64,000 nucleotides of DNA from Neoceratodus forsteri (Eukaryota; Chordata; Ceratodontiformes; Ceratodontidae): the NCBI GenBank assembly GCA_016271365.2, contig CM057454.1, forward strand, positions 698,073,501-698,137,500, read 5' to 3'. Shown piece by piece: positions 1 through 11,891 of this stretch. The first letter of the stretch is position 1; every line of letters begins with the position of its first letter. The position numbers and the translations under genes were made by a program. The notes beneath the pieces were generated by a model. The model was not told where the DNA came from, searched no databases, and saw nothing but the letters and a program-made list of their open reading frames with translations.

Positions 1-17
1 CAACTGCTGTGTTTTCT

Positions 18-257
18 TCACAACCTCTGAGGTAGTGGTGGTGGCTGTGGTGCTCCCTGGATGGGGGAGGTTCCCTTCCTACCATCCAGTGTGGCCTGGG
101 GGAAGGTTCCCTTACTACTGTCCAGCATGGCCTGAAGACGGGCAACTTCTTCCCTCAGGGCAGAGGGTTGCCTGCAAATAGGGCAGCATCTCAGCCTCCA
201 GAATGACTCCGGAAAGACTGCTGCCCCACAGCCATTACATTGCACTACTCCCCACAT
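18..257 (-). pseudogene. CR1-type LINE ORF1, N-terminal fragment
   Basis: The frame opens at an ATG and runs 79 codons before a stop. Near the N-terminus it shows two Cys pairs (CNGCG, then CCPIC about 18 residues later), which looks like a zinc-binding module. A short heptad-like stretch (LREEVARLQAML) follows, then a Pro-rich tail. I read this as the start of ORF1 of a CR1-like LINE, because CR1 ORF1 proteins can begin with a Cys-rich finger and a coiled coil ahead of the esterase domain seen in the copy at 33 kb. The rest of the element would lie to the left, outside the window. The family call is by recollection; another zinc-finger protein fragment is possible. Confidence 0.45.
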
Positions 258-274
258 GGTTAATTACTTTTTCT

Positions 275-279
<5 letters not shown>

Positions 280-308
<29 letters not shown>
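280..308. repeat. (TG)n microsatellite
   Basis: An uninterrupted GT dinucleotide run of about 29 bases, followed shortly by a short AT run (about 329-340). It lies directly upstream of the minus-strand ORF1 fragment. Confidence 0.95.
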
Positions 309-309
<1 letters not shown>

Positions 310-1725
310 TTGGTTTGCTATAGAGAAATATATATATATATTATACAATGTGTATGCTTATATTGTCAGTGCAGTGTGCTAGAGAGGATATGACAGTGAT
401 ATGCACCCTGTACTTTTGAGGAAATTATGTTAGAATCCCAGTTATAAAGGAACTATTTCCAGGGGTGGGTGGGGAGGTGGAAGGGTTGAGCCTAAACTGC
501 CCTCACAAAACTATCAGCTAAAAGCTCTGACCCAGCACTGCGATGAGTGCCTTCCTGTCAGCAGGATGCCCTACACAACAATTTGACAGAGAAAATACCC
601 TGCTAATCAAACAGAGAAAAATCCAGACATCCAAGTCAGACACAGGTAAACCTCCCCATCCCCAAAACAGCCCAGTGGTTTGTGCTCTGAAAGCGGTCAG
701 CCCCAAAATACGTCAGCTGTGCTTTACACTCTTCCTGCACTGAAAATCTTAAGAATTAAGCCAATTGACTGACTAGTGACACCTGTGATGTAAGCAGGCC
801 TTTCAATGTAGGCAGCCTGCTATGTCTGATTCTAATACACAAAATCTTTCAGTGAAACCAGGGATTAAAACTTAACTTCTCAGCCAGCAGGACACTTTTA
901 AAAATGTTGCAAAAATATCCTTCCAAATCCTTGCTCTCAACCTCAACAATCAAGCAAATTCAGTTGTATCTCACTCCCTCTGGTTATAAAATTACTACAC
1001 TTTTAATGGAATCCTGCAATTCTCTGCTTAATGCCAATAAGGAAAAAAAAATGAAACTTTTTGTAGAAAGCGTAGCTCCCCTGCCTTTCAATATTATGCC
1101 TTACCAAGTTTCCAGCTCCTAAATGGAGTTATAGTTTCTTCTTTGCAGTGTAGCAAGGTTCTCCACTTCAGACAAATCAAAAGTCAGACTGACTTATTTT
1201 ATATAATACATAGGTGAGAAATTTTTTCCAGCCCTAGTGCTGTGACCCTGTGTGACTGACTGATTTGTATGCATAGGCACGCACACAGACACACACACAC
1301 ATATCTTCTGTCTCTTGTTCCTCAGGATGAGGATTTTTTTTTATTTTCTCAGTTTGATTTTGTACTTGCCAAACCATTTTTTTGTTTTGCTTTTCTTAGT
1401 TGAATTTCATATTTGCCATCGCAATTTCAGCCTGGCTGCAGTTTTATCCCGGATAGCAGCTCTGTCACTCGATGCTGTTCCTGCTCCTCTCGTGTCATTG
1501 AACACAAGGATCAACCACATTTTTGCTTTTTATTTTGTTTTTTTGTTAAAAAAAGTAAAGGCAGGATTGAACACTGCCAGATCGATTTGGCTGTAGATAG
1601 TACGGTGTGGCGGCTCCTCGCTAGCGGAAGTATGGACCGGCCATAATTTCATAATTGTTTAGCCCAGCAACACAGAGCAGTAGAACCAACAGCAGAGTGC
1701 TGTAGGCTGAGTGATGAAACACATG
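309..1725. other. No recognisable gene
   Basis: AT-rich DNA with only short chance reading frames, a short CA run near 1285-1301 and homopolymer stretches. I see no transposon protein motif, splice structure or strong repeat. Confidence 0.5.
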
Positions 1726-1759
1726 TTTGCCATAATAGCCCATGGGTTATTATGGCAAA
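1726..1759. repeat. 34-bp palindrome
   Basis: The two arms TTTGCCATAATA and TATTATGGCAAA are exact reverse complements around a near-palindromic centre GCCCATGGGT. The motif TTATTATGGCA recurs near 2337, followed in both places by a CAACTG-containing stretch, so this belongs to a dispersed palindromic module. Confidence 0.8.
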
Positions 1760-1793
1760 TATCAACTGGCTGAGCACATTGAAAACATTGTTC

Positions 1794-1988
1794 ACCAGTT
1801 ATTATATATAGAATAATGTGCAGGCATGTGTGTGTTATGAGGTTTTTTTACATACCCTAGTTGTGTGATGACCCATAAACCTGAAGAGTAAAGTTCGAGA
1901 GGTTTATGAGGTCATCACACTCTGAGGGTGTGCAAAAAGCCTCATAAAAATATACATACCCTGAGTGTTATTTTTCATAATAGCTGGT
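1794..1988. mobile_element. Palindromic MITE-like element, about 195 bp
   Basis: The whole stretch folds on itself. The outer ends are ACCAGTTATTAT and ATAATAGCTGGT. Inside them, TTATGAGG...ACATACCCTAG pairs with CTGAGGGTGTGC...CCTCATAA, and the innermost arms GTGTGATGAC / GTCATCACAC enclose the centre near 1890. Arms are about 95 bp with scattered mismatches. It has no coding capacity, so it would be a non-autonomous DNA transposon. Superfamily and target duplication are not clear. Confidence 0.65.
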
Positions 1989-2310
1989 ACCAGTAAACCG
2001 GCTTGGTTTTGGTAGAACCTGATGGTCTAAATGAGAATCACAAACATATGTAATGACAAGTACAGTAAGTGCTTCACATTAATTCTGTGTGTTGGCCCAG
2101 TTTGATTTTTGACAAAAATTGTGATAAGGCTTAATACTTTTCTTTACAAACTGTTTTTTGACGAATGAGTGCTGACTGAGATCCATGGTTTGCAGTTTCT
2201 CACTGAGCACCTCACATCTAACAGCACCCTACTGCAACTTGCACTGTCACATGCCTGCTACTCACAATCATTCCAGCTTAGTTTGTCAGTCTTCTAACGA
2301 AATACTGTTA

Positions 2311-2376
2311 TAACTGGTTGTGACATCACACCAAGTTATTATGGCATTTCACATCAACTGACTTCCAGTTGATAAA
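2311..2376. repeat. Cluster of short inverted repeats
   Basis: ATAACTGGTTGTGA pairs imperfectly with TCACACCAAGTTAT, and ATCAACTG / CAGTTGAT is an exact 8-bp inverted repeat beside it. The sequence TTATTATGGCA is shared with the palindrome at 1726. This may be a second end or a degenerate copy of the same palindromic family. Confidence 0.5.
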
Positions 2377-2839
2377 GGAGCTCCTCAGTCATTATACTAT
2401 ATTTCGGATACAGTTTCTTAGCGTCTTTTTTTTCAAACAGCTGCTGTGCGATGCTTTTCTGACACTGGCCTGTGCTATTAATAGTGACAGCTGCTATGTG
2501 GCCCTTGATATCAATGGCTACCCACTCACTCAATCGAACACCAGCAGCCCTCATAATAGTGATAGGCACTATGCAGCACTTGTTGTGAAGTGCCTCCCAC
2601 CACCCACTAATTTGATCTAACACTGGGAACTCAGTTACTTGTAGCATGAGTGATACTGAAATTTCATAACCTTTCCCCCCAAAAATCAAATTTCAGGAAT
2701 TTCCATTTTTCATTATTAAAGAGAATCACATAAAACCAATGGGGACAGGGTCAAGGATATAAAGGTAAGTAACCACATAGGAACCAGTGACTACAGGATG
2801 GTATGGTTCAATATTACCATAGTAGAAGAGGCAAAACAC
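2377..2839. other. Unassigned; one 111-codon minus-strand frame
   Basis: A minus-strand frame at 2354-2689 reaches 111 codons with no motif I recognise. It ends inside the inverted-repeat cluster, so it may belong to that repeat. Otherwise nothing identifiable. Confidence 0.3.
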
Positions 2840-4284
2840 AAAGGCCTGGATATTCAAACTGTGCCAGGCTGTGGCGCAAGCCTGGGCACAGCTCAACTTG
2901 GTTGTGCAGGGGTGTGGCCTGGGCGATATTCAACGGAGCTGCGTTATGGCTCAGCAGCTTTGAATATCGCACCCTGGCCACCCCCACTGTGCATGGCACA
3001 GTGGCACTGTGCCAGCGCAAGTCGCCAGAGTAGAACAAGAAGATGCTCTAGTGCAAGTGCCATTGTGCCATTCACAGCACCTGCGATATTCAAAAGGGGA
3101 CATGCAAATGGGGCCATAATTTATGCAAGGCGCACATGGGGCCATTTGCATGTCATTATGGCCCCATTTGCATCCCATTAGCATGCAGGTGCGCCGATCC
3201 CCGATGACTTGCACCTGGCACCCTGCCAGGCAGCAGCCGTTGGGGACCGACGCCCCCTGCAGCCCGATCATGGGCATTTGTCTAAAACAAAATCCTCATC
3301 TAATATCCCTAGTGTCCAGTGGACTTGCTAGTAGCCCAATCGCGGGCATCTGTATAATAAACCCCGTCCAATATCCCTGGTGGTTCAGTGGTGGTCTAGT
3401 AGCCCTCTCACCGGGCTCACCGAGCCCTGCCGCTTCTCTCCTCGGTCAGCCGGTGGCGGCAGCATCCCACCAGTTTGCCCGCTGTCACCCGCCAACTGAC
3501 AGCTGGGTAGGGCTCCGCCCATTGGTTCACAGTGTACTAATTGGTATGCAGCCTATAGTCTCTCACATTCCAGATATGTGAATGATTCATTCACATATCT
3601 GGACTGTGTATAGGAGATGAAGCTGCACGCCCATTGGCTCACGCCAGAACCAATGGGCGGCAGCCCTCATCGATCTGTCAGTCGGTGGGCGGCGGGTGGC
3701 AAGTGGGTGGGATGCTGCCGCCAGCCGGCTGATGGGGGGGAGCGGGGTGGTGGGGCTCAGTGGGCGGGTGTGGAGGGGGGTAAACTAGACCACCAGGGTA
3801 ATAGGTCATTGTTTATGTTTTACAGATGCCTGCGATTGGACAGAGTGCGGTCCACTGGACCACCAGGGATATTGGAGGGGGGTCTATTATACCGATGCCC
3901 ACGATTGGGCACATAGTGGTCCACTGGACCACCAGGGATATTAGACGAGGATTTTTTTTTGTAGACAAATGCCTGCGATCGGGAACATGGCGGTCCACTG
4001 GACCACCAGGGATATAGGACGGGGGGGGTTAACCAGATGCCCGTGATCGGGCAGCACTTGGTCCACTTGACCACCAGGGATATTGGAGGGGTGATTTATT
4101 TACACAGATGCCCGTGATCGGCATGGAGGGGGCGCCGCCAGGTGCGGCAGGAACTCGGGTGGCCACCCACAGGTGGCAGCTGCCGTGTTGCACCCTGCAA
4201 TGCAGCAGCTCACCTGTGGGTGGCCATCATTTGTTCCTTTTTTTTTGGGCTTAACTTTGTGCAGGCGCAAGTAGGGGTGCAGAG
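2840..4284. mobile_element. Large foldback (long inverted repeat) element, copy 1
   Basis: The element is symmetric about a perfect hairpin near 3571-3603 (CCAGATATGTGAAT / ATTCACATATCTGG). The left arm (about 3200-3530) reappears reverse-complemented at about 3640-4150. It carries a repeated block with GGGCATCTGT, CCAATATCCCTGGTGG and TCCAGTGG. The head (2840-3190) holds smaller hairpins, such as GCGATATTC...GAATATCGC and the ATGCAAATGGGGCC pair. An exact 16-bp inverted repeat lies at 4160-4175 / 4211-4226. A related copy lies at 55620-56690. It has no open frame of note. The right end seems cut off by the adjoining CR1. Confidence 0.75.
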
Positions 4285-6022
4285 AACACAGAAAAAGCAG
4301 CAGTACTGAACAATTACTTTTCTTCAATTTTCACAAAGGAAGGGGAAGGCGAAGGTTCATAACTCAACAAAAAAAAAAAAAAACAACCATGGGGGGCGTA
4401 CAGTATAGAAAGTCCTAAAGGAACTCTGGAAACTGAAAATAGATGAGGTAATAGGGCCAGATGGGATTCACCCAAGAATATTAGAAGAGCTCAGAGAGGT
4501 GCCGACAGCCCTGCTGACCACCCTATTCAACAGATCACTGGAGACAGGAGAGGTTCCAGAAGACTGGGGGAGGGCAAATGTGGTCCCTCTCCATAAAAGT
4601 GGAAGCTGGGAAGAGGCATGCAACTACAGACCAGTTAGCCTGACCTCAGTGGTAGGGAAATTAATGGATGCACTGTTAAAGGAGAGTATTGTGTTATTCC
4701 TTGAATCTAGCAGAGCACAGGATTCAAGGCAGCATGGATTCACAGTGGGAATGTCATGTCAAACAAATCTAATAGATTTCTTTGACTGGGTGACCAAGGA
4801 GGTAGATCAGGGAAGGGTGGTGGATGTGGCCTTCTTAGACTTCAGCAAGACCTTCGACACAGTCGCACCTAGAAGGTTGGCAAACAAGTTAGACAGCATT
4901 GGGGTAGGCCCCCAGGTGGTAATCTGGGATAGAAATTGCTTGAGGGGCAGGATACAGAGGGTATTGGTAAATGGGGTACAATCTAAGGAGAGGGAGGTGA
5001 TCAGCAGGATGCCACAGGGGTCAGTATTAAGACCAGTCCTCTTCTATGTCTTCATAAGTGAAATTGTGGATGGGCTGGAGGGGAAAGCATTTCTCTTTGC
5101 AGACAACACAAAGATCTGCAACAGGATTGTCACTCCAGAGGGAGGAGAAAAAAAGGATAAAAAGATCTAAGCAGGTTGGAGGAGTGGTCTGAAGCGTGGC
5201 AGCTAAGATTTAATGCAAAAAAGTGCAAAGTCATGCAATGTGGAGCAGATACCCTAGAAGGAGTACAATCTGGGGGAGAGGTACTGGTGGCTGCAAAGCA
5301 GGAACAGGACCTGGGGTACTCATTTCAGATGACCTAAAGGCAACCAAACAATGTGAGAAGGCTGTAGGGAAAGCCCGTGGGATGCTGGGGTGCACATGAA
5401 GAGGTATCACCAGCAGAAAGGAGGAGGTGGTTATGCTACTTTACAGGTCACTAGTGAGACCTCAGCTAGAGTACTGTGTCCAGTTCTGGAGACCATACCT
5501 CCGGAAGGACATAGACAGAGTGGAGGCAGTCCAGAAAAGGGCTACAAAGATGGTGCAAGGTCTGCATTAAAAGCTCTACTAGGGGAGGCTGAGGAAACTC
5601 AATATGTATTCCCTGGAGGAGAGAGAGAGAGAGAGAGGACATGATAGAAACATTTAAATACCTCAGGGGAATAAACAGGGTACAGGAGGGTGGCATCTTT
5701 CAAACAAGAAGATGTGCAAGAACAAGAGGGCACAAGATGAAGTTAGAGATGGTGAGGTTCAGAGGTAACATGAGAAAATATTTTTTCATCAAGAGACTGG
5801 TGAAAGCTTGGAACAGCCTCCCTATGGAGGTGATTGGGGCAAATTCAGTTAGGGAATTCAAGAATGCACAGGATAGACATTAGGGTACACTAGAGATAGA
5901 AAAGAAAGGGTGAGCTGTAGATCACCTAGGATCTGTGGTTTTTTAAATAGGTAGGCAAAATGGGCATACTAGGTGGGCCACACGGTCTTTATCTGTCATC
6001 AGCTTCTATGTTTCTATGTTCT
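4285..6022 (+). mobile_element. CR1-type LINE, 5'-truncated
   Basis: The sequence starts abruptly in the linker before the reverse transcriptase (a frame containing LNNYFSSIFTKEGEGE) and continues through RT and the C-terminal region. It ends in a short TTCTATGTTTCTATG-type repeat typical of CR1 3' ends. It is the same family as the copies at 32.9-36.6 kb and 57.8-58.3 kb. Insertion seems to abut the foldback element. A GA run lies at about 5620-5637. Confidence 0.85.
4499..5170 (+). pseudogene. CR1 reverse transcriptase fragment
   Basis: About 223 codons covering the fingers and palm of a non-LTR reverse transcriptase, the enzyme that copies LINE RNA into DNA at the nick. Visible motifs are NYRPVSLTSVVGK, FLDFSKTFDTV, PQGSVLRPVLF and the catalytic box, which reads FADN instead of the usual FADD. 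The second metal-binding Asp has therefore changed to Asn. The frame ends at a TAA soon after; the thumb region continues in other frames (5390-5883, including VKAWNSLPMEVI). It is clearly dead, by both the active-site change and the frame breaks. Confidence 0.85.
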
Positions 6023-7799
6023 ATAACTTGTTCTTCAGATTTTGTCTGTTCATACTGACTTTCCTTTTATGAAATCATAATCATTTGTTTGTGACATTAG
6101 AATAAATTCCATGGCTACAGGTTGTGATTTCATTGGCAGAGGATTCTGGGTTCATGGGAGGATATAACAGCTTGAACAGATGAAGTCTAAGAAAAAAAAA
6201 ATCCTGTTTTAATGAAAATGATTACTTTTACTGGATCAACATAAAATTAACAGTGCACAAAGCCCTCCTTCAGTGATGGAATAGTGAAGAAAAACAGCTA
6301 TTCTTATTTCTACATTTGTATGTACAAGTTTCTGTCTTCACACAACTATTGCTAGTGTGCTGCTCTAAGTAGTAGACAGTTGTACAGTAAGTGGGAAAAT
6401 ACAAAATAGTAAAAGCAAACATGTTCTAGTTTTGATACTGGTATATTGCCATTAGCTTTCTTTCATAAGTGGATATTTCTAGTTCCAGAATATCATACTG
6501 CAAAAGAAACGTATGTTTCTATGTTCTCAGTGTGGTCCTTAAACTAAATGTTCAGCCTAAGCCCCAACAAAAACTAATAGCCTTTTCTACTGCTAGCAAG
6601 ACTATGGGCATAATGTCATCATTCCCTCATCAAATGAGAGCACAGCTACAGTATATGGGTCCAATTCATGAAGAGGACCCAGCTATTCTTGATTTGAGCA
6701 TATCCTGGCTATGGTGCACAACACCCAATGCCAGTCTGCACCAGATGTCATCCACAGCCCCTGCCTGCTGTGCACCATTATTGTGAAGCTGGGCATGGAG
6801 TCAGGGGTAGTGCTGTGGCAGGCACTGGACATCTAAATGGATGCCAAGGTTGGCCTGCCAGTGTATCCATGATTCCACCATGGAACAGGGTTAATAGGGT
6901 TAATAGGATAAGGCAGTCCTCCAAGGACAGTTGTATCCCCCCTGGAATTGTGGAAAGCTTGAATTTGGCTCTAGCCAGTGACAGTATGGCCACCAGCCCA
7001 CCATAAAGATTCTGAGGGTGGGGGCTGGTGGGGGGGCTGACTGGCCCCCAAGGTCTGATAGTAGCTGTGTAGAGAAGACATGTACCAGCTAATTCTGCTC
7101 TCAGGATAGCAAAGTCTACACCTCTCCACTGGCCCATGACAATGCTGAATTTTATTCCTACCTTGGGTACATGCATGCCCCTTCCCCTGTCCCACCTCCA
7201 TCCTGTTTACCTATGTAGCCACCCACATGGCTCAGGATCAGGTGGAGAGGGCTGTGGATGTGCTGAGGTCCCAGTATGAGCAAAGTGGAAATTCTGCACA
7301 CCACAGGCCTGTGTATCCACCCCTAAACAGGTGCAGGGCTTTTATGGAGTGGGCTCTATGTCTTATTCTGTTCTGTGTAAACTAATGACATTCATAAATG
7401 TCTTTAAACTATAGCTGATTAAAAATCAAAGGGTCCAATGTTTTGTATGTTTTTGGACTTTACCTTTGCAGTACTGTAAATGCTACTGCTGTGCGGACAT
7501 GCACAGCACTGTTGCTTTAATTAATTACTCAATACACCGAATGCGACAATTTGGACTTTAACATTACTTCTGATAACAGATTGAAATAAATAGTCTGTGA
7601 TGTCGGGGCCAAAAACATTGTTACAATACAAAAAAAAGGTTTGAGATCAACACTGATCAAACTAGTGTTGCTGCCAAATGCAGGAGCAAACATTGTCAAA
7701 TAGTGTGGGCACTGCACAGAGAGTAGATTAGGCATCAATGCAAAAGCGCAATTTTATTGCAAAAGACTGATGCCACAAACTCCCCAATGTGGAGACCTA
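6023..7799. other. No recognisable gene
   Basis: Between the CR1 and the Harbinger left end I see only short frames without motifs. A G-rich stretch around 7010-7050 (GGGGGCTGGTGGGGGGGCTG) and a duplicated GGGTTAATAG near 6888 are the only structure noted. Confidence 0.45.
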
Positions 7800-8095
7800 G
7801 GGCCGGATTCACAAAAGAGATGTGCCCAGCCCAACTCAGATGTACCGGCGCAAGCCAGAAATGTGCCGTAAGCAGACTCAGAAACAGGGTGAATGTGTCA
7901 GCCCAACCGAGATGCCCTGCAATGAATGACATGTGCCATAGGTGCAATGTAATGACATGCAGTGCATATACAGGGGGCCTACCCATGCATACACAGTGCA
8001 ACTCGATTCACAGTGCACATCCATGGTGCATTTATGGGGCAACTCCAGTGCATAGCCAAGATGTGCCATAGAAAGATAAGTACAAAGAAGGAGAC

Positions 8096-8410
8096 ATGTC
8101 TAGCCCACCTGCAGGTCATGAATGGAACAGCTACAGCAGCACACTGTCGGAGCCAGAGGCGGAAAGGAAGACAGACAGAGACCCCCAGACAGCATGCCAG
8201 GCAGCACACCAAGCCAGAGGGCCACACAGACAACCCAGCAGCAGTCGCCAGAGCAGATGCACAAATGAGGAGGAGAAGGCAGGGCGTTGGAAGGCACAGT
8301 AGGTGGCCAACCCCACGGTGGTATCATGCCCGGCTGTACTTTGAGCAACTCACAGAGGTGAAGAGAGTAGGGTGAAACTGCCTTAACAGGGCCATGCTGA
8401 GGCAGCTCTG
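8096..8410 (+). pseudogene. HARBI1-like: Harbinger transposase, 5' part
   Basis: An N-terminal charged leader is followed, after a frame change, by residues ending NRAMLRQL just before the LINE insertion. The same codons are repeated at the far side of that LINE, where the frame reads on as RQLCELCHDEIQ. In HARBI1-type proteins this segment is the helical N-terminal region ahead of the nuclease. A stop lies at 8373-8375 and at least one frameshift is present, so the gene was already decaying or has decayed since. Confidence 0.65.
8398..8410. repeat. 13-bp target-site duplication, left copy
   Basis: TGAGGCAGCTCTG here is repeated exactly at 11892-11904. The pair brackets the nested LINE and lies inside the transposase coding sequence. 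Confidence 0.9.
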
Positions 8411-8678
8411 GGGACACTTCTCAGGTCATCAGCACTATTTCTCTGTATTACTTGCGGGAAGGACCAAGCATGAGCTATGCACGTCTGCATCTGAGGAGTA
8501 GCTGCAGATAGCAGGACCATTAAGCTATTTTAATTCTTATGAAAGGTATGCCACCTATGCTGTGAAGTATATGGTCTTTCCAGAACATCCTATTGCAAAC
8601 TTGGTCCTGCCTTTCCCCTACCTCTTCTTGTTTTTGCTGTTTAGAGAGATTTTGAATTCCTCACTGACGAGTGGCAGC

Positions 8679-8682
<4 letters not shown>

Positions 8683-8709
<27 letters not shown>
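8683..8709. repeat. (GA)n microsatellite
   Basis: An uninterrupted AG run of about 27 bases inside the nested LINE. Confidence 0.95.
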
Positions 8710-10184
8710 CATTAGCACATGCCGTTCGGGCCGGCAAGAGAAGGGGTCAGTGAAGGCTATGACTGAGAATCATGACTCTGCCGTACCTGAGAGAGTTGCC
8801 ACTGAGATGGAAAAAGGGAGGTGAAGAGGTTCTAATTATTAATATCAAATCAGACTTTTTCCGAGAGCAGGGGACCGAGGAACCACTGGAGAAAGCAGTA
8901 CAAGACGATTATATCTTGTCATACTGGTCTCTGCCTAGATCGATGCCTGAGTTTTAAATACACTGTTTTAATGCATATTTGCACAACTGGCTTGACTTAC
9001 TGCTTACTTCTGTTCTTTTTGTTTTTATATTAGTGTTCGTTTGTACTTGTTACAGTACTGTTTGTGCTTTCTGACTTGATGGGGGATATTGCTACTTGGC
9101 ATCTTTTGGTATGTTGTTTTCCATTCTAATTGTATGTTTTTTAAAATACTAAGTTTAATGAAGACTCCTACTTATATGTTTATATGTTTTTATACTTTTA
9201 TTTTTTGTAATAGCAAACAAAACTACATTTTAAAAAATTCCTGGGGTTTGACTGGTCACATGGTGCCTATTGTCCAATAGAAGACTTTCCCTATCCCATT
9301 CAGCTTCAAAAGCGCACACTCAGGAGTCTTATACTATAAGCAGAGCTGTTGAGAAGACTCACTGTGGGATAGATGAACTGTGGCTCTGCTGTTTCATTTT
9401 ACTTGCCACTTATTTTATTAGAAAAATCTTTTTTCTTTCTTTGCCTTTCGATGCGCTCTGAGTTAAGGTTTGAGACACTCAATTGACATGCTATTTGAGT
9501 CATGTGTTGGTAGCTACATAAAAGGCGATAGCGTTGGCAATCATGTATAATTGTACCTTGTTCCTTCTGCTGAGTTAGTAATATAATACTATGTTACCGT
9601 TGTTTGCACATTACTCTACAAAAAGTTACTACTTCTATTTTTAACCCTGACATTGATAGCAGATCTTAGAAGTTTATAAAAAAAGTTGCTGAGTTTTTTT
9701 CATTTTTTTTTGGTCTTATAAAGGGAGATTTCTTACTATCACTACTTCTCTTTCTTTTTATTTTTGGCAGTTGAGCAAGCAAGAGAGTCTGCTTGCTATC
9801 GTGTTACCTTAAGCTGTCATATTTGTAAGGACCCTGACCCCGATGGGAACTGAGAGAGGAAAGATGGAGTGCTAAACATCCAAAAAATTGCTTGACAGCA
9901 AATTTGAGTACTCCAGTAGCTTTATTTTCTTGGATTGATTGGGCAAAACAACTTAACAGAACAGAAAAATTCAGATTGAGACTCTTTCTATGATATGTGG
10001 GGTGTGTGTGTGTCAACCCTAGAAAACTGGTGACACTTTGTGAAATCTCTGATATTTTACAGTTCTTCTATGTTTCCTGGCTTGCACTTGATCAACTTAT
10101 CCCACTATAAATCAGATCGTTATATTACATCATATAACAGAAACATATTGCAATATAAAAAAGCAGTCATTATTTGCAGCATTT

Positions 10185-11730
10185 ATGGATTTCTCATCAG
10201 CATTCGATACGATACTGAGACATCTACTTTGGGAAAAGATGGAGGACATGGGTATAGATAAGAATCTAATCATATTAATACAAATAATCTATAGAGACAC
10301 TTGGGCAAAAATAAAATACTCAGGGGCAGGGCTATTAACAACGAAAATACAAACTAATGTTGGAGTTAAACAAGGCTGTGTATTAGCACTGACACTATTT
10401 AATATATATATATAAATAAAATTATTGAACTCTAGACAATCCGGATTTTCACCCACCAAAAATTGGTAATAGGAGAATTCCAGTCTTAGCGTATGCTGAT
10501 GACCTAGTTGTGCTATCCACAAGCTGGTTGGGTCTACAGAGAGCCTTGAATAACATGGATATGCTATGCATAGAACATAATCTAAAACCAAATGCAAATA
10601 AAATGAAAGTTATTGTATTTGGTACCAGAATAAAAAACAGAATATTAAAATTAATGAATAACAAGTTGGATTATGTAAATGAATTTAACTACTTAGGAGT
10701 TACATTTTCAAAAAATCTCAAAAGGAAACAAACAGAGAGATCAATGTATAAAAAAATTGCAATATTCTCTGACGGTCCTGAATCGATTTAACTATCTTTA
10801 TGGAGGCAATATGGTGTTACCAATGGTCAAGGTAATAAACATAAAAATGACTAATCAGGCTCTATATGCAGCAGAAATCTGTGGGTTGAAAGACTAGATA
10901 AGATGGAGATGTTTTAAATAAAGCATATAAACAATTGTTAAAGATATCCAACAGCTCCTCTAGTGTCCTTGTTAGAGCCCAATTGGGACAGACAAGACCC
11001 ATAGACTTGGTATGCACAAGGCAAATTAATTATTGGTTCAAATTAACTCGAGAAGGAAAGGGCTCTTTATTGCATGATTGTCTAAAGGAAAAAACAAAGT
11101 TCTTGGTCTATGATAAAAACAGTTGGTTAAGAAATGTTAAAACAAACTTGCAGTATGCTAGACTGGAATATCTGATGAACTGGGTTGAAGAGGGAATCTC
11201 TTTAAATGAGGCATATAAAAAAATTGTAATAAAAACCTTAAAAGAGAGATCACAAGTAGCAGACTTAGAAGCAATAAGAACATTAAAAGTAGCAACATGG
11301 CTGTCTAATAGCAGAAGAGAAAATACTTTAAAACCATACCTGGATATTATACAAAACCCTGAATTTAGAAGTTATTACTCAATTCAGATTTGAAGTTTTC
11401 CCCAGCAATATTATTGAGGCCAGATATAATAAAGAGGAAAATATTTCCCAGAACTGCTTCTGCCAACTTCATCAACTGGAAGACCTCAGCCATGTGGTTT
11501 TAAGATGTCCATGGTATAAACATATATGCACTAAAAGGTTAAGAAAGTTCATAGGAACTTTATACATGCCTACAAAATATATACTGGATTTACTCTTCAA
11601 CTCAGAGAATTCAGAAATTCTCAATGAATTGGCAATGTTCCTCATCAAGATTAAAAATATAAGGAAAAATGAATACAAGGATTTATGGTGCAATAAGAAA
11701 TCTATGTGCAATGTTTTATTTAAATTATAA
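10185..11730 (+). pseudogene. LINE reverse transcriptase and C-terminal domain, broken
   Basis: The first segment reads MDFSSAFDTILRHLL (palm motif A) and VGVKQGCVLALTLFNIYI (motif B). After a break, an intact catalytic box YADD (10492-10503) follows, then NLKPNANKMKVIVFG and FNYLGVTFS. A further frame (10935-11393) and the end (11457-11730) hold a Cys/His segment, CFCQLH...H...CP, like the C-terminal knuckle of many LINE proteins. Codon use is AT-rich, unlike the GC-rich Harbinger around it, which fits a later insertion. At least three frame breaks make it inactive. Confidence 0.8.
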
Positions 11731-11891
11731 AAAGAACTGTACCAGATTAATCAGATGGACCCTGAATAATATGATTTTATTTGTTTTAGAATGAACGTGC
11801 TATATATGTTATTTTTGTGTCTAAATAACGGTTTCTTTGTTGTATTGTTTTGTAATGGCAAATGCTGACCAAATAAACTTAAACTTGAAAC

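Larger units (their letters stand above)
8411..11891 (+). mobile_element. Non-LTR retrotransposon nested in the transposase gene
   Basis: The insertion is defined by the exact 13-bp duplication on both sides. Its 3' end is a short repeat (AAACTTGAAACTTGA) in place of a long poly(A). The 3' half (from about 10165) carries reverse-transcriptase frames. The 5' half (8411-10165) shows no recognisable protein, only a (GA)n run at 8683-8709 and AT-rich DNA; it may be non-coding, rearranged or a further insertion. The clade is uncertain within the Jockey/CR1/L2-like group. Confidence 0.8.

Noticed and set aside
1315..1596. Hydrophobic plus-strand frame that resembles a membrane peptide
   Set aside because: T-rich DNA gives Phe/Leu runs by chance; no initiation context, splice signal or homologue could be seen.
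7962..8375. A plus-strand gene of 137 codons as a separate host gene
   Set aside because: Its end (LYFEQLTEVKRVG) is the transposase N-terminal region in a shifted frame, so it belongs to the Harbinger gene; the start is non-coding terminal sequence.
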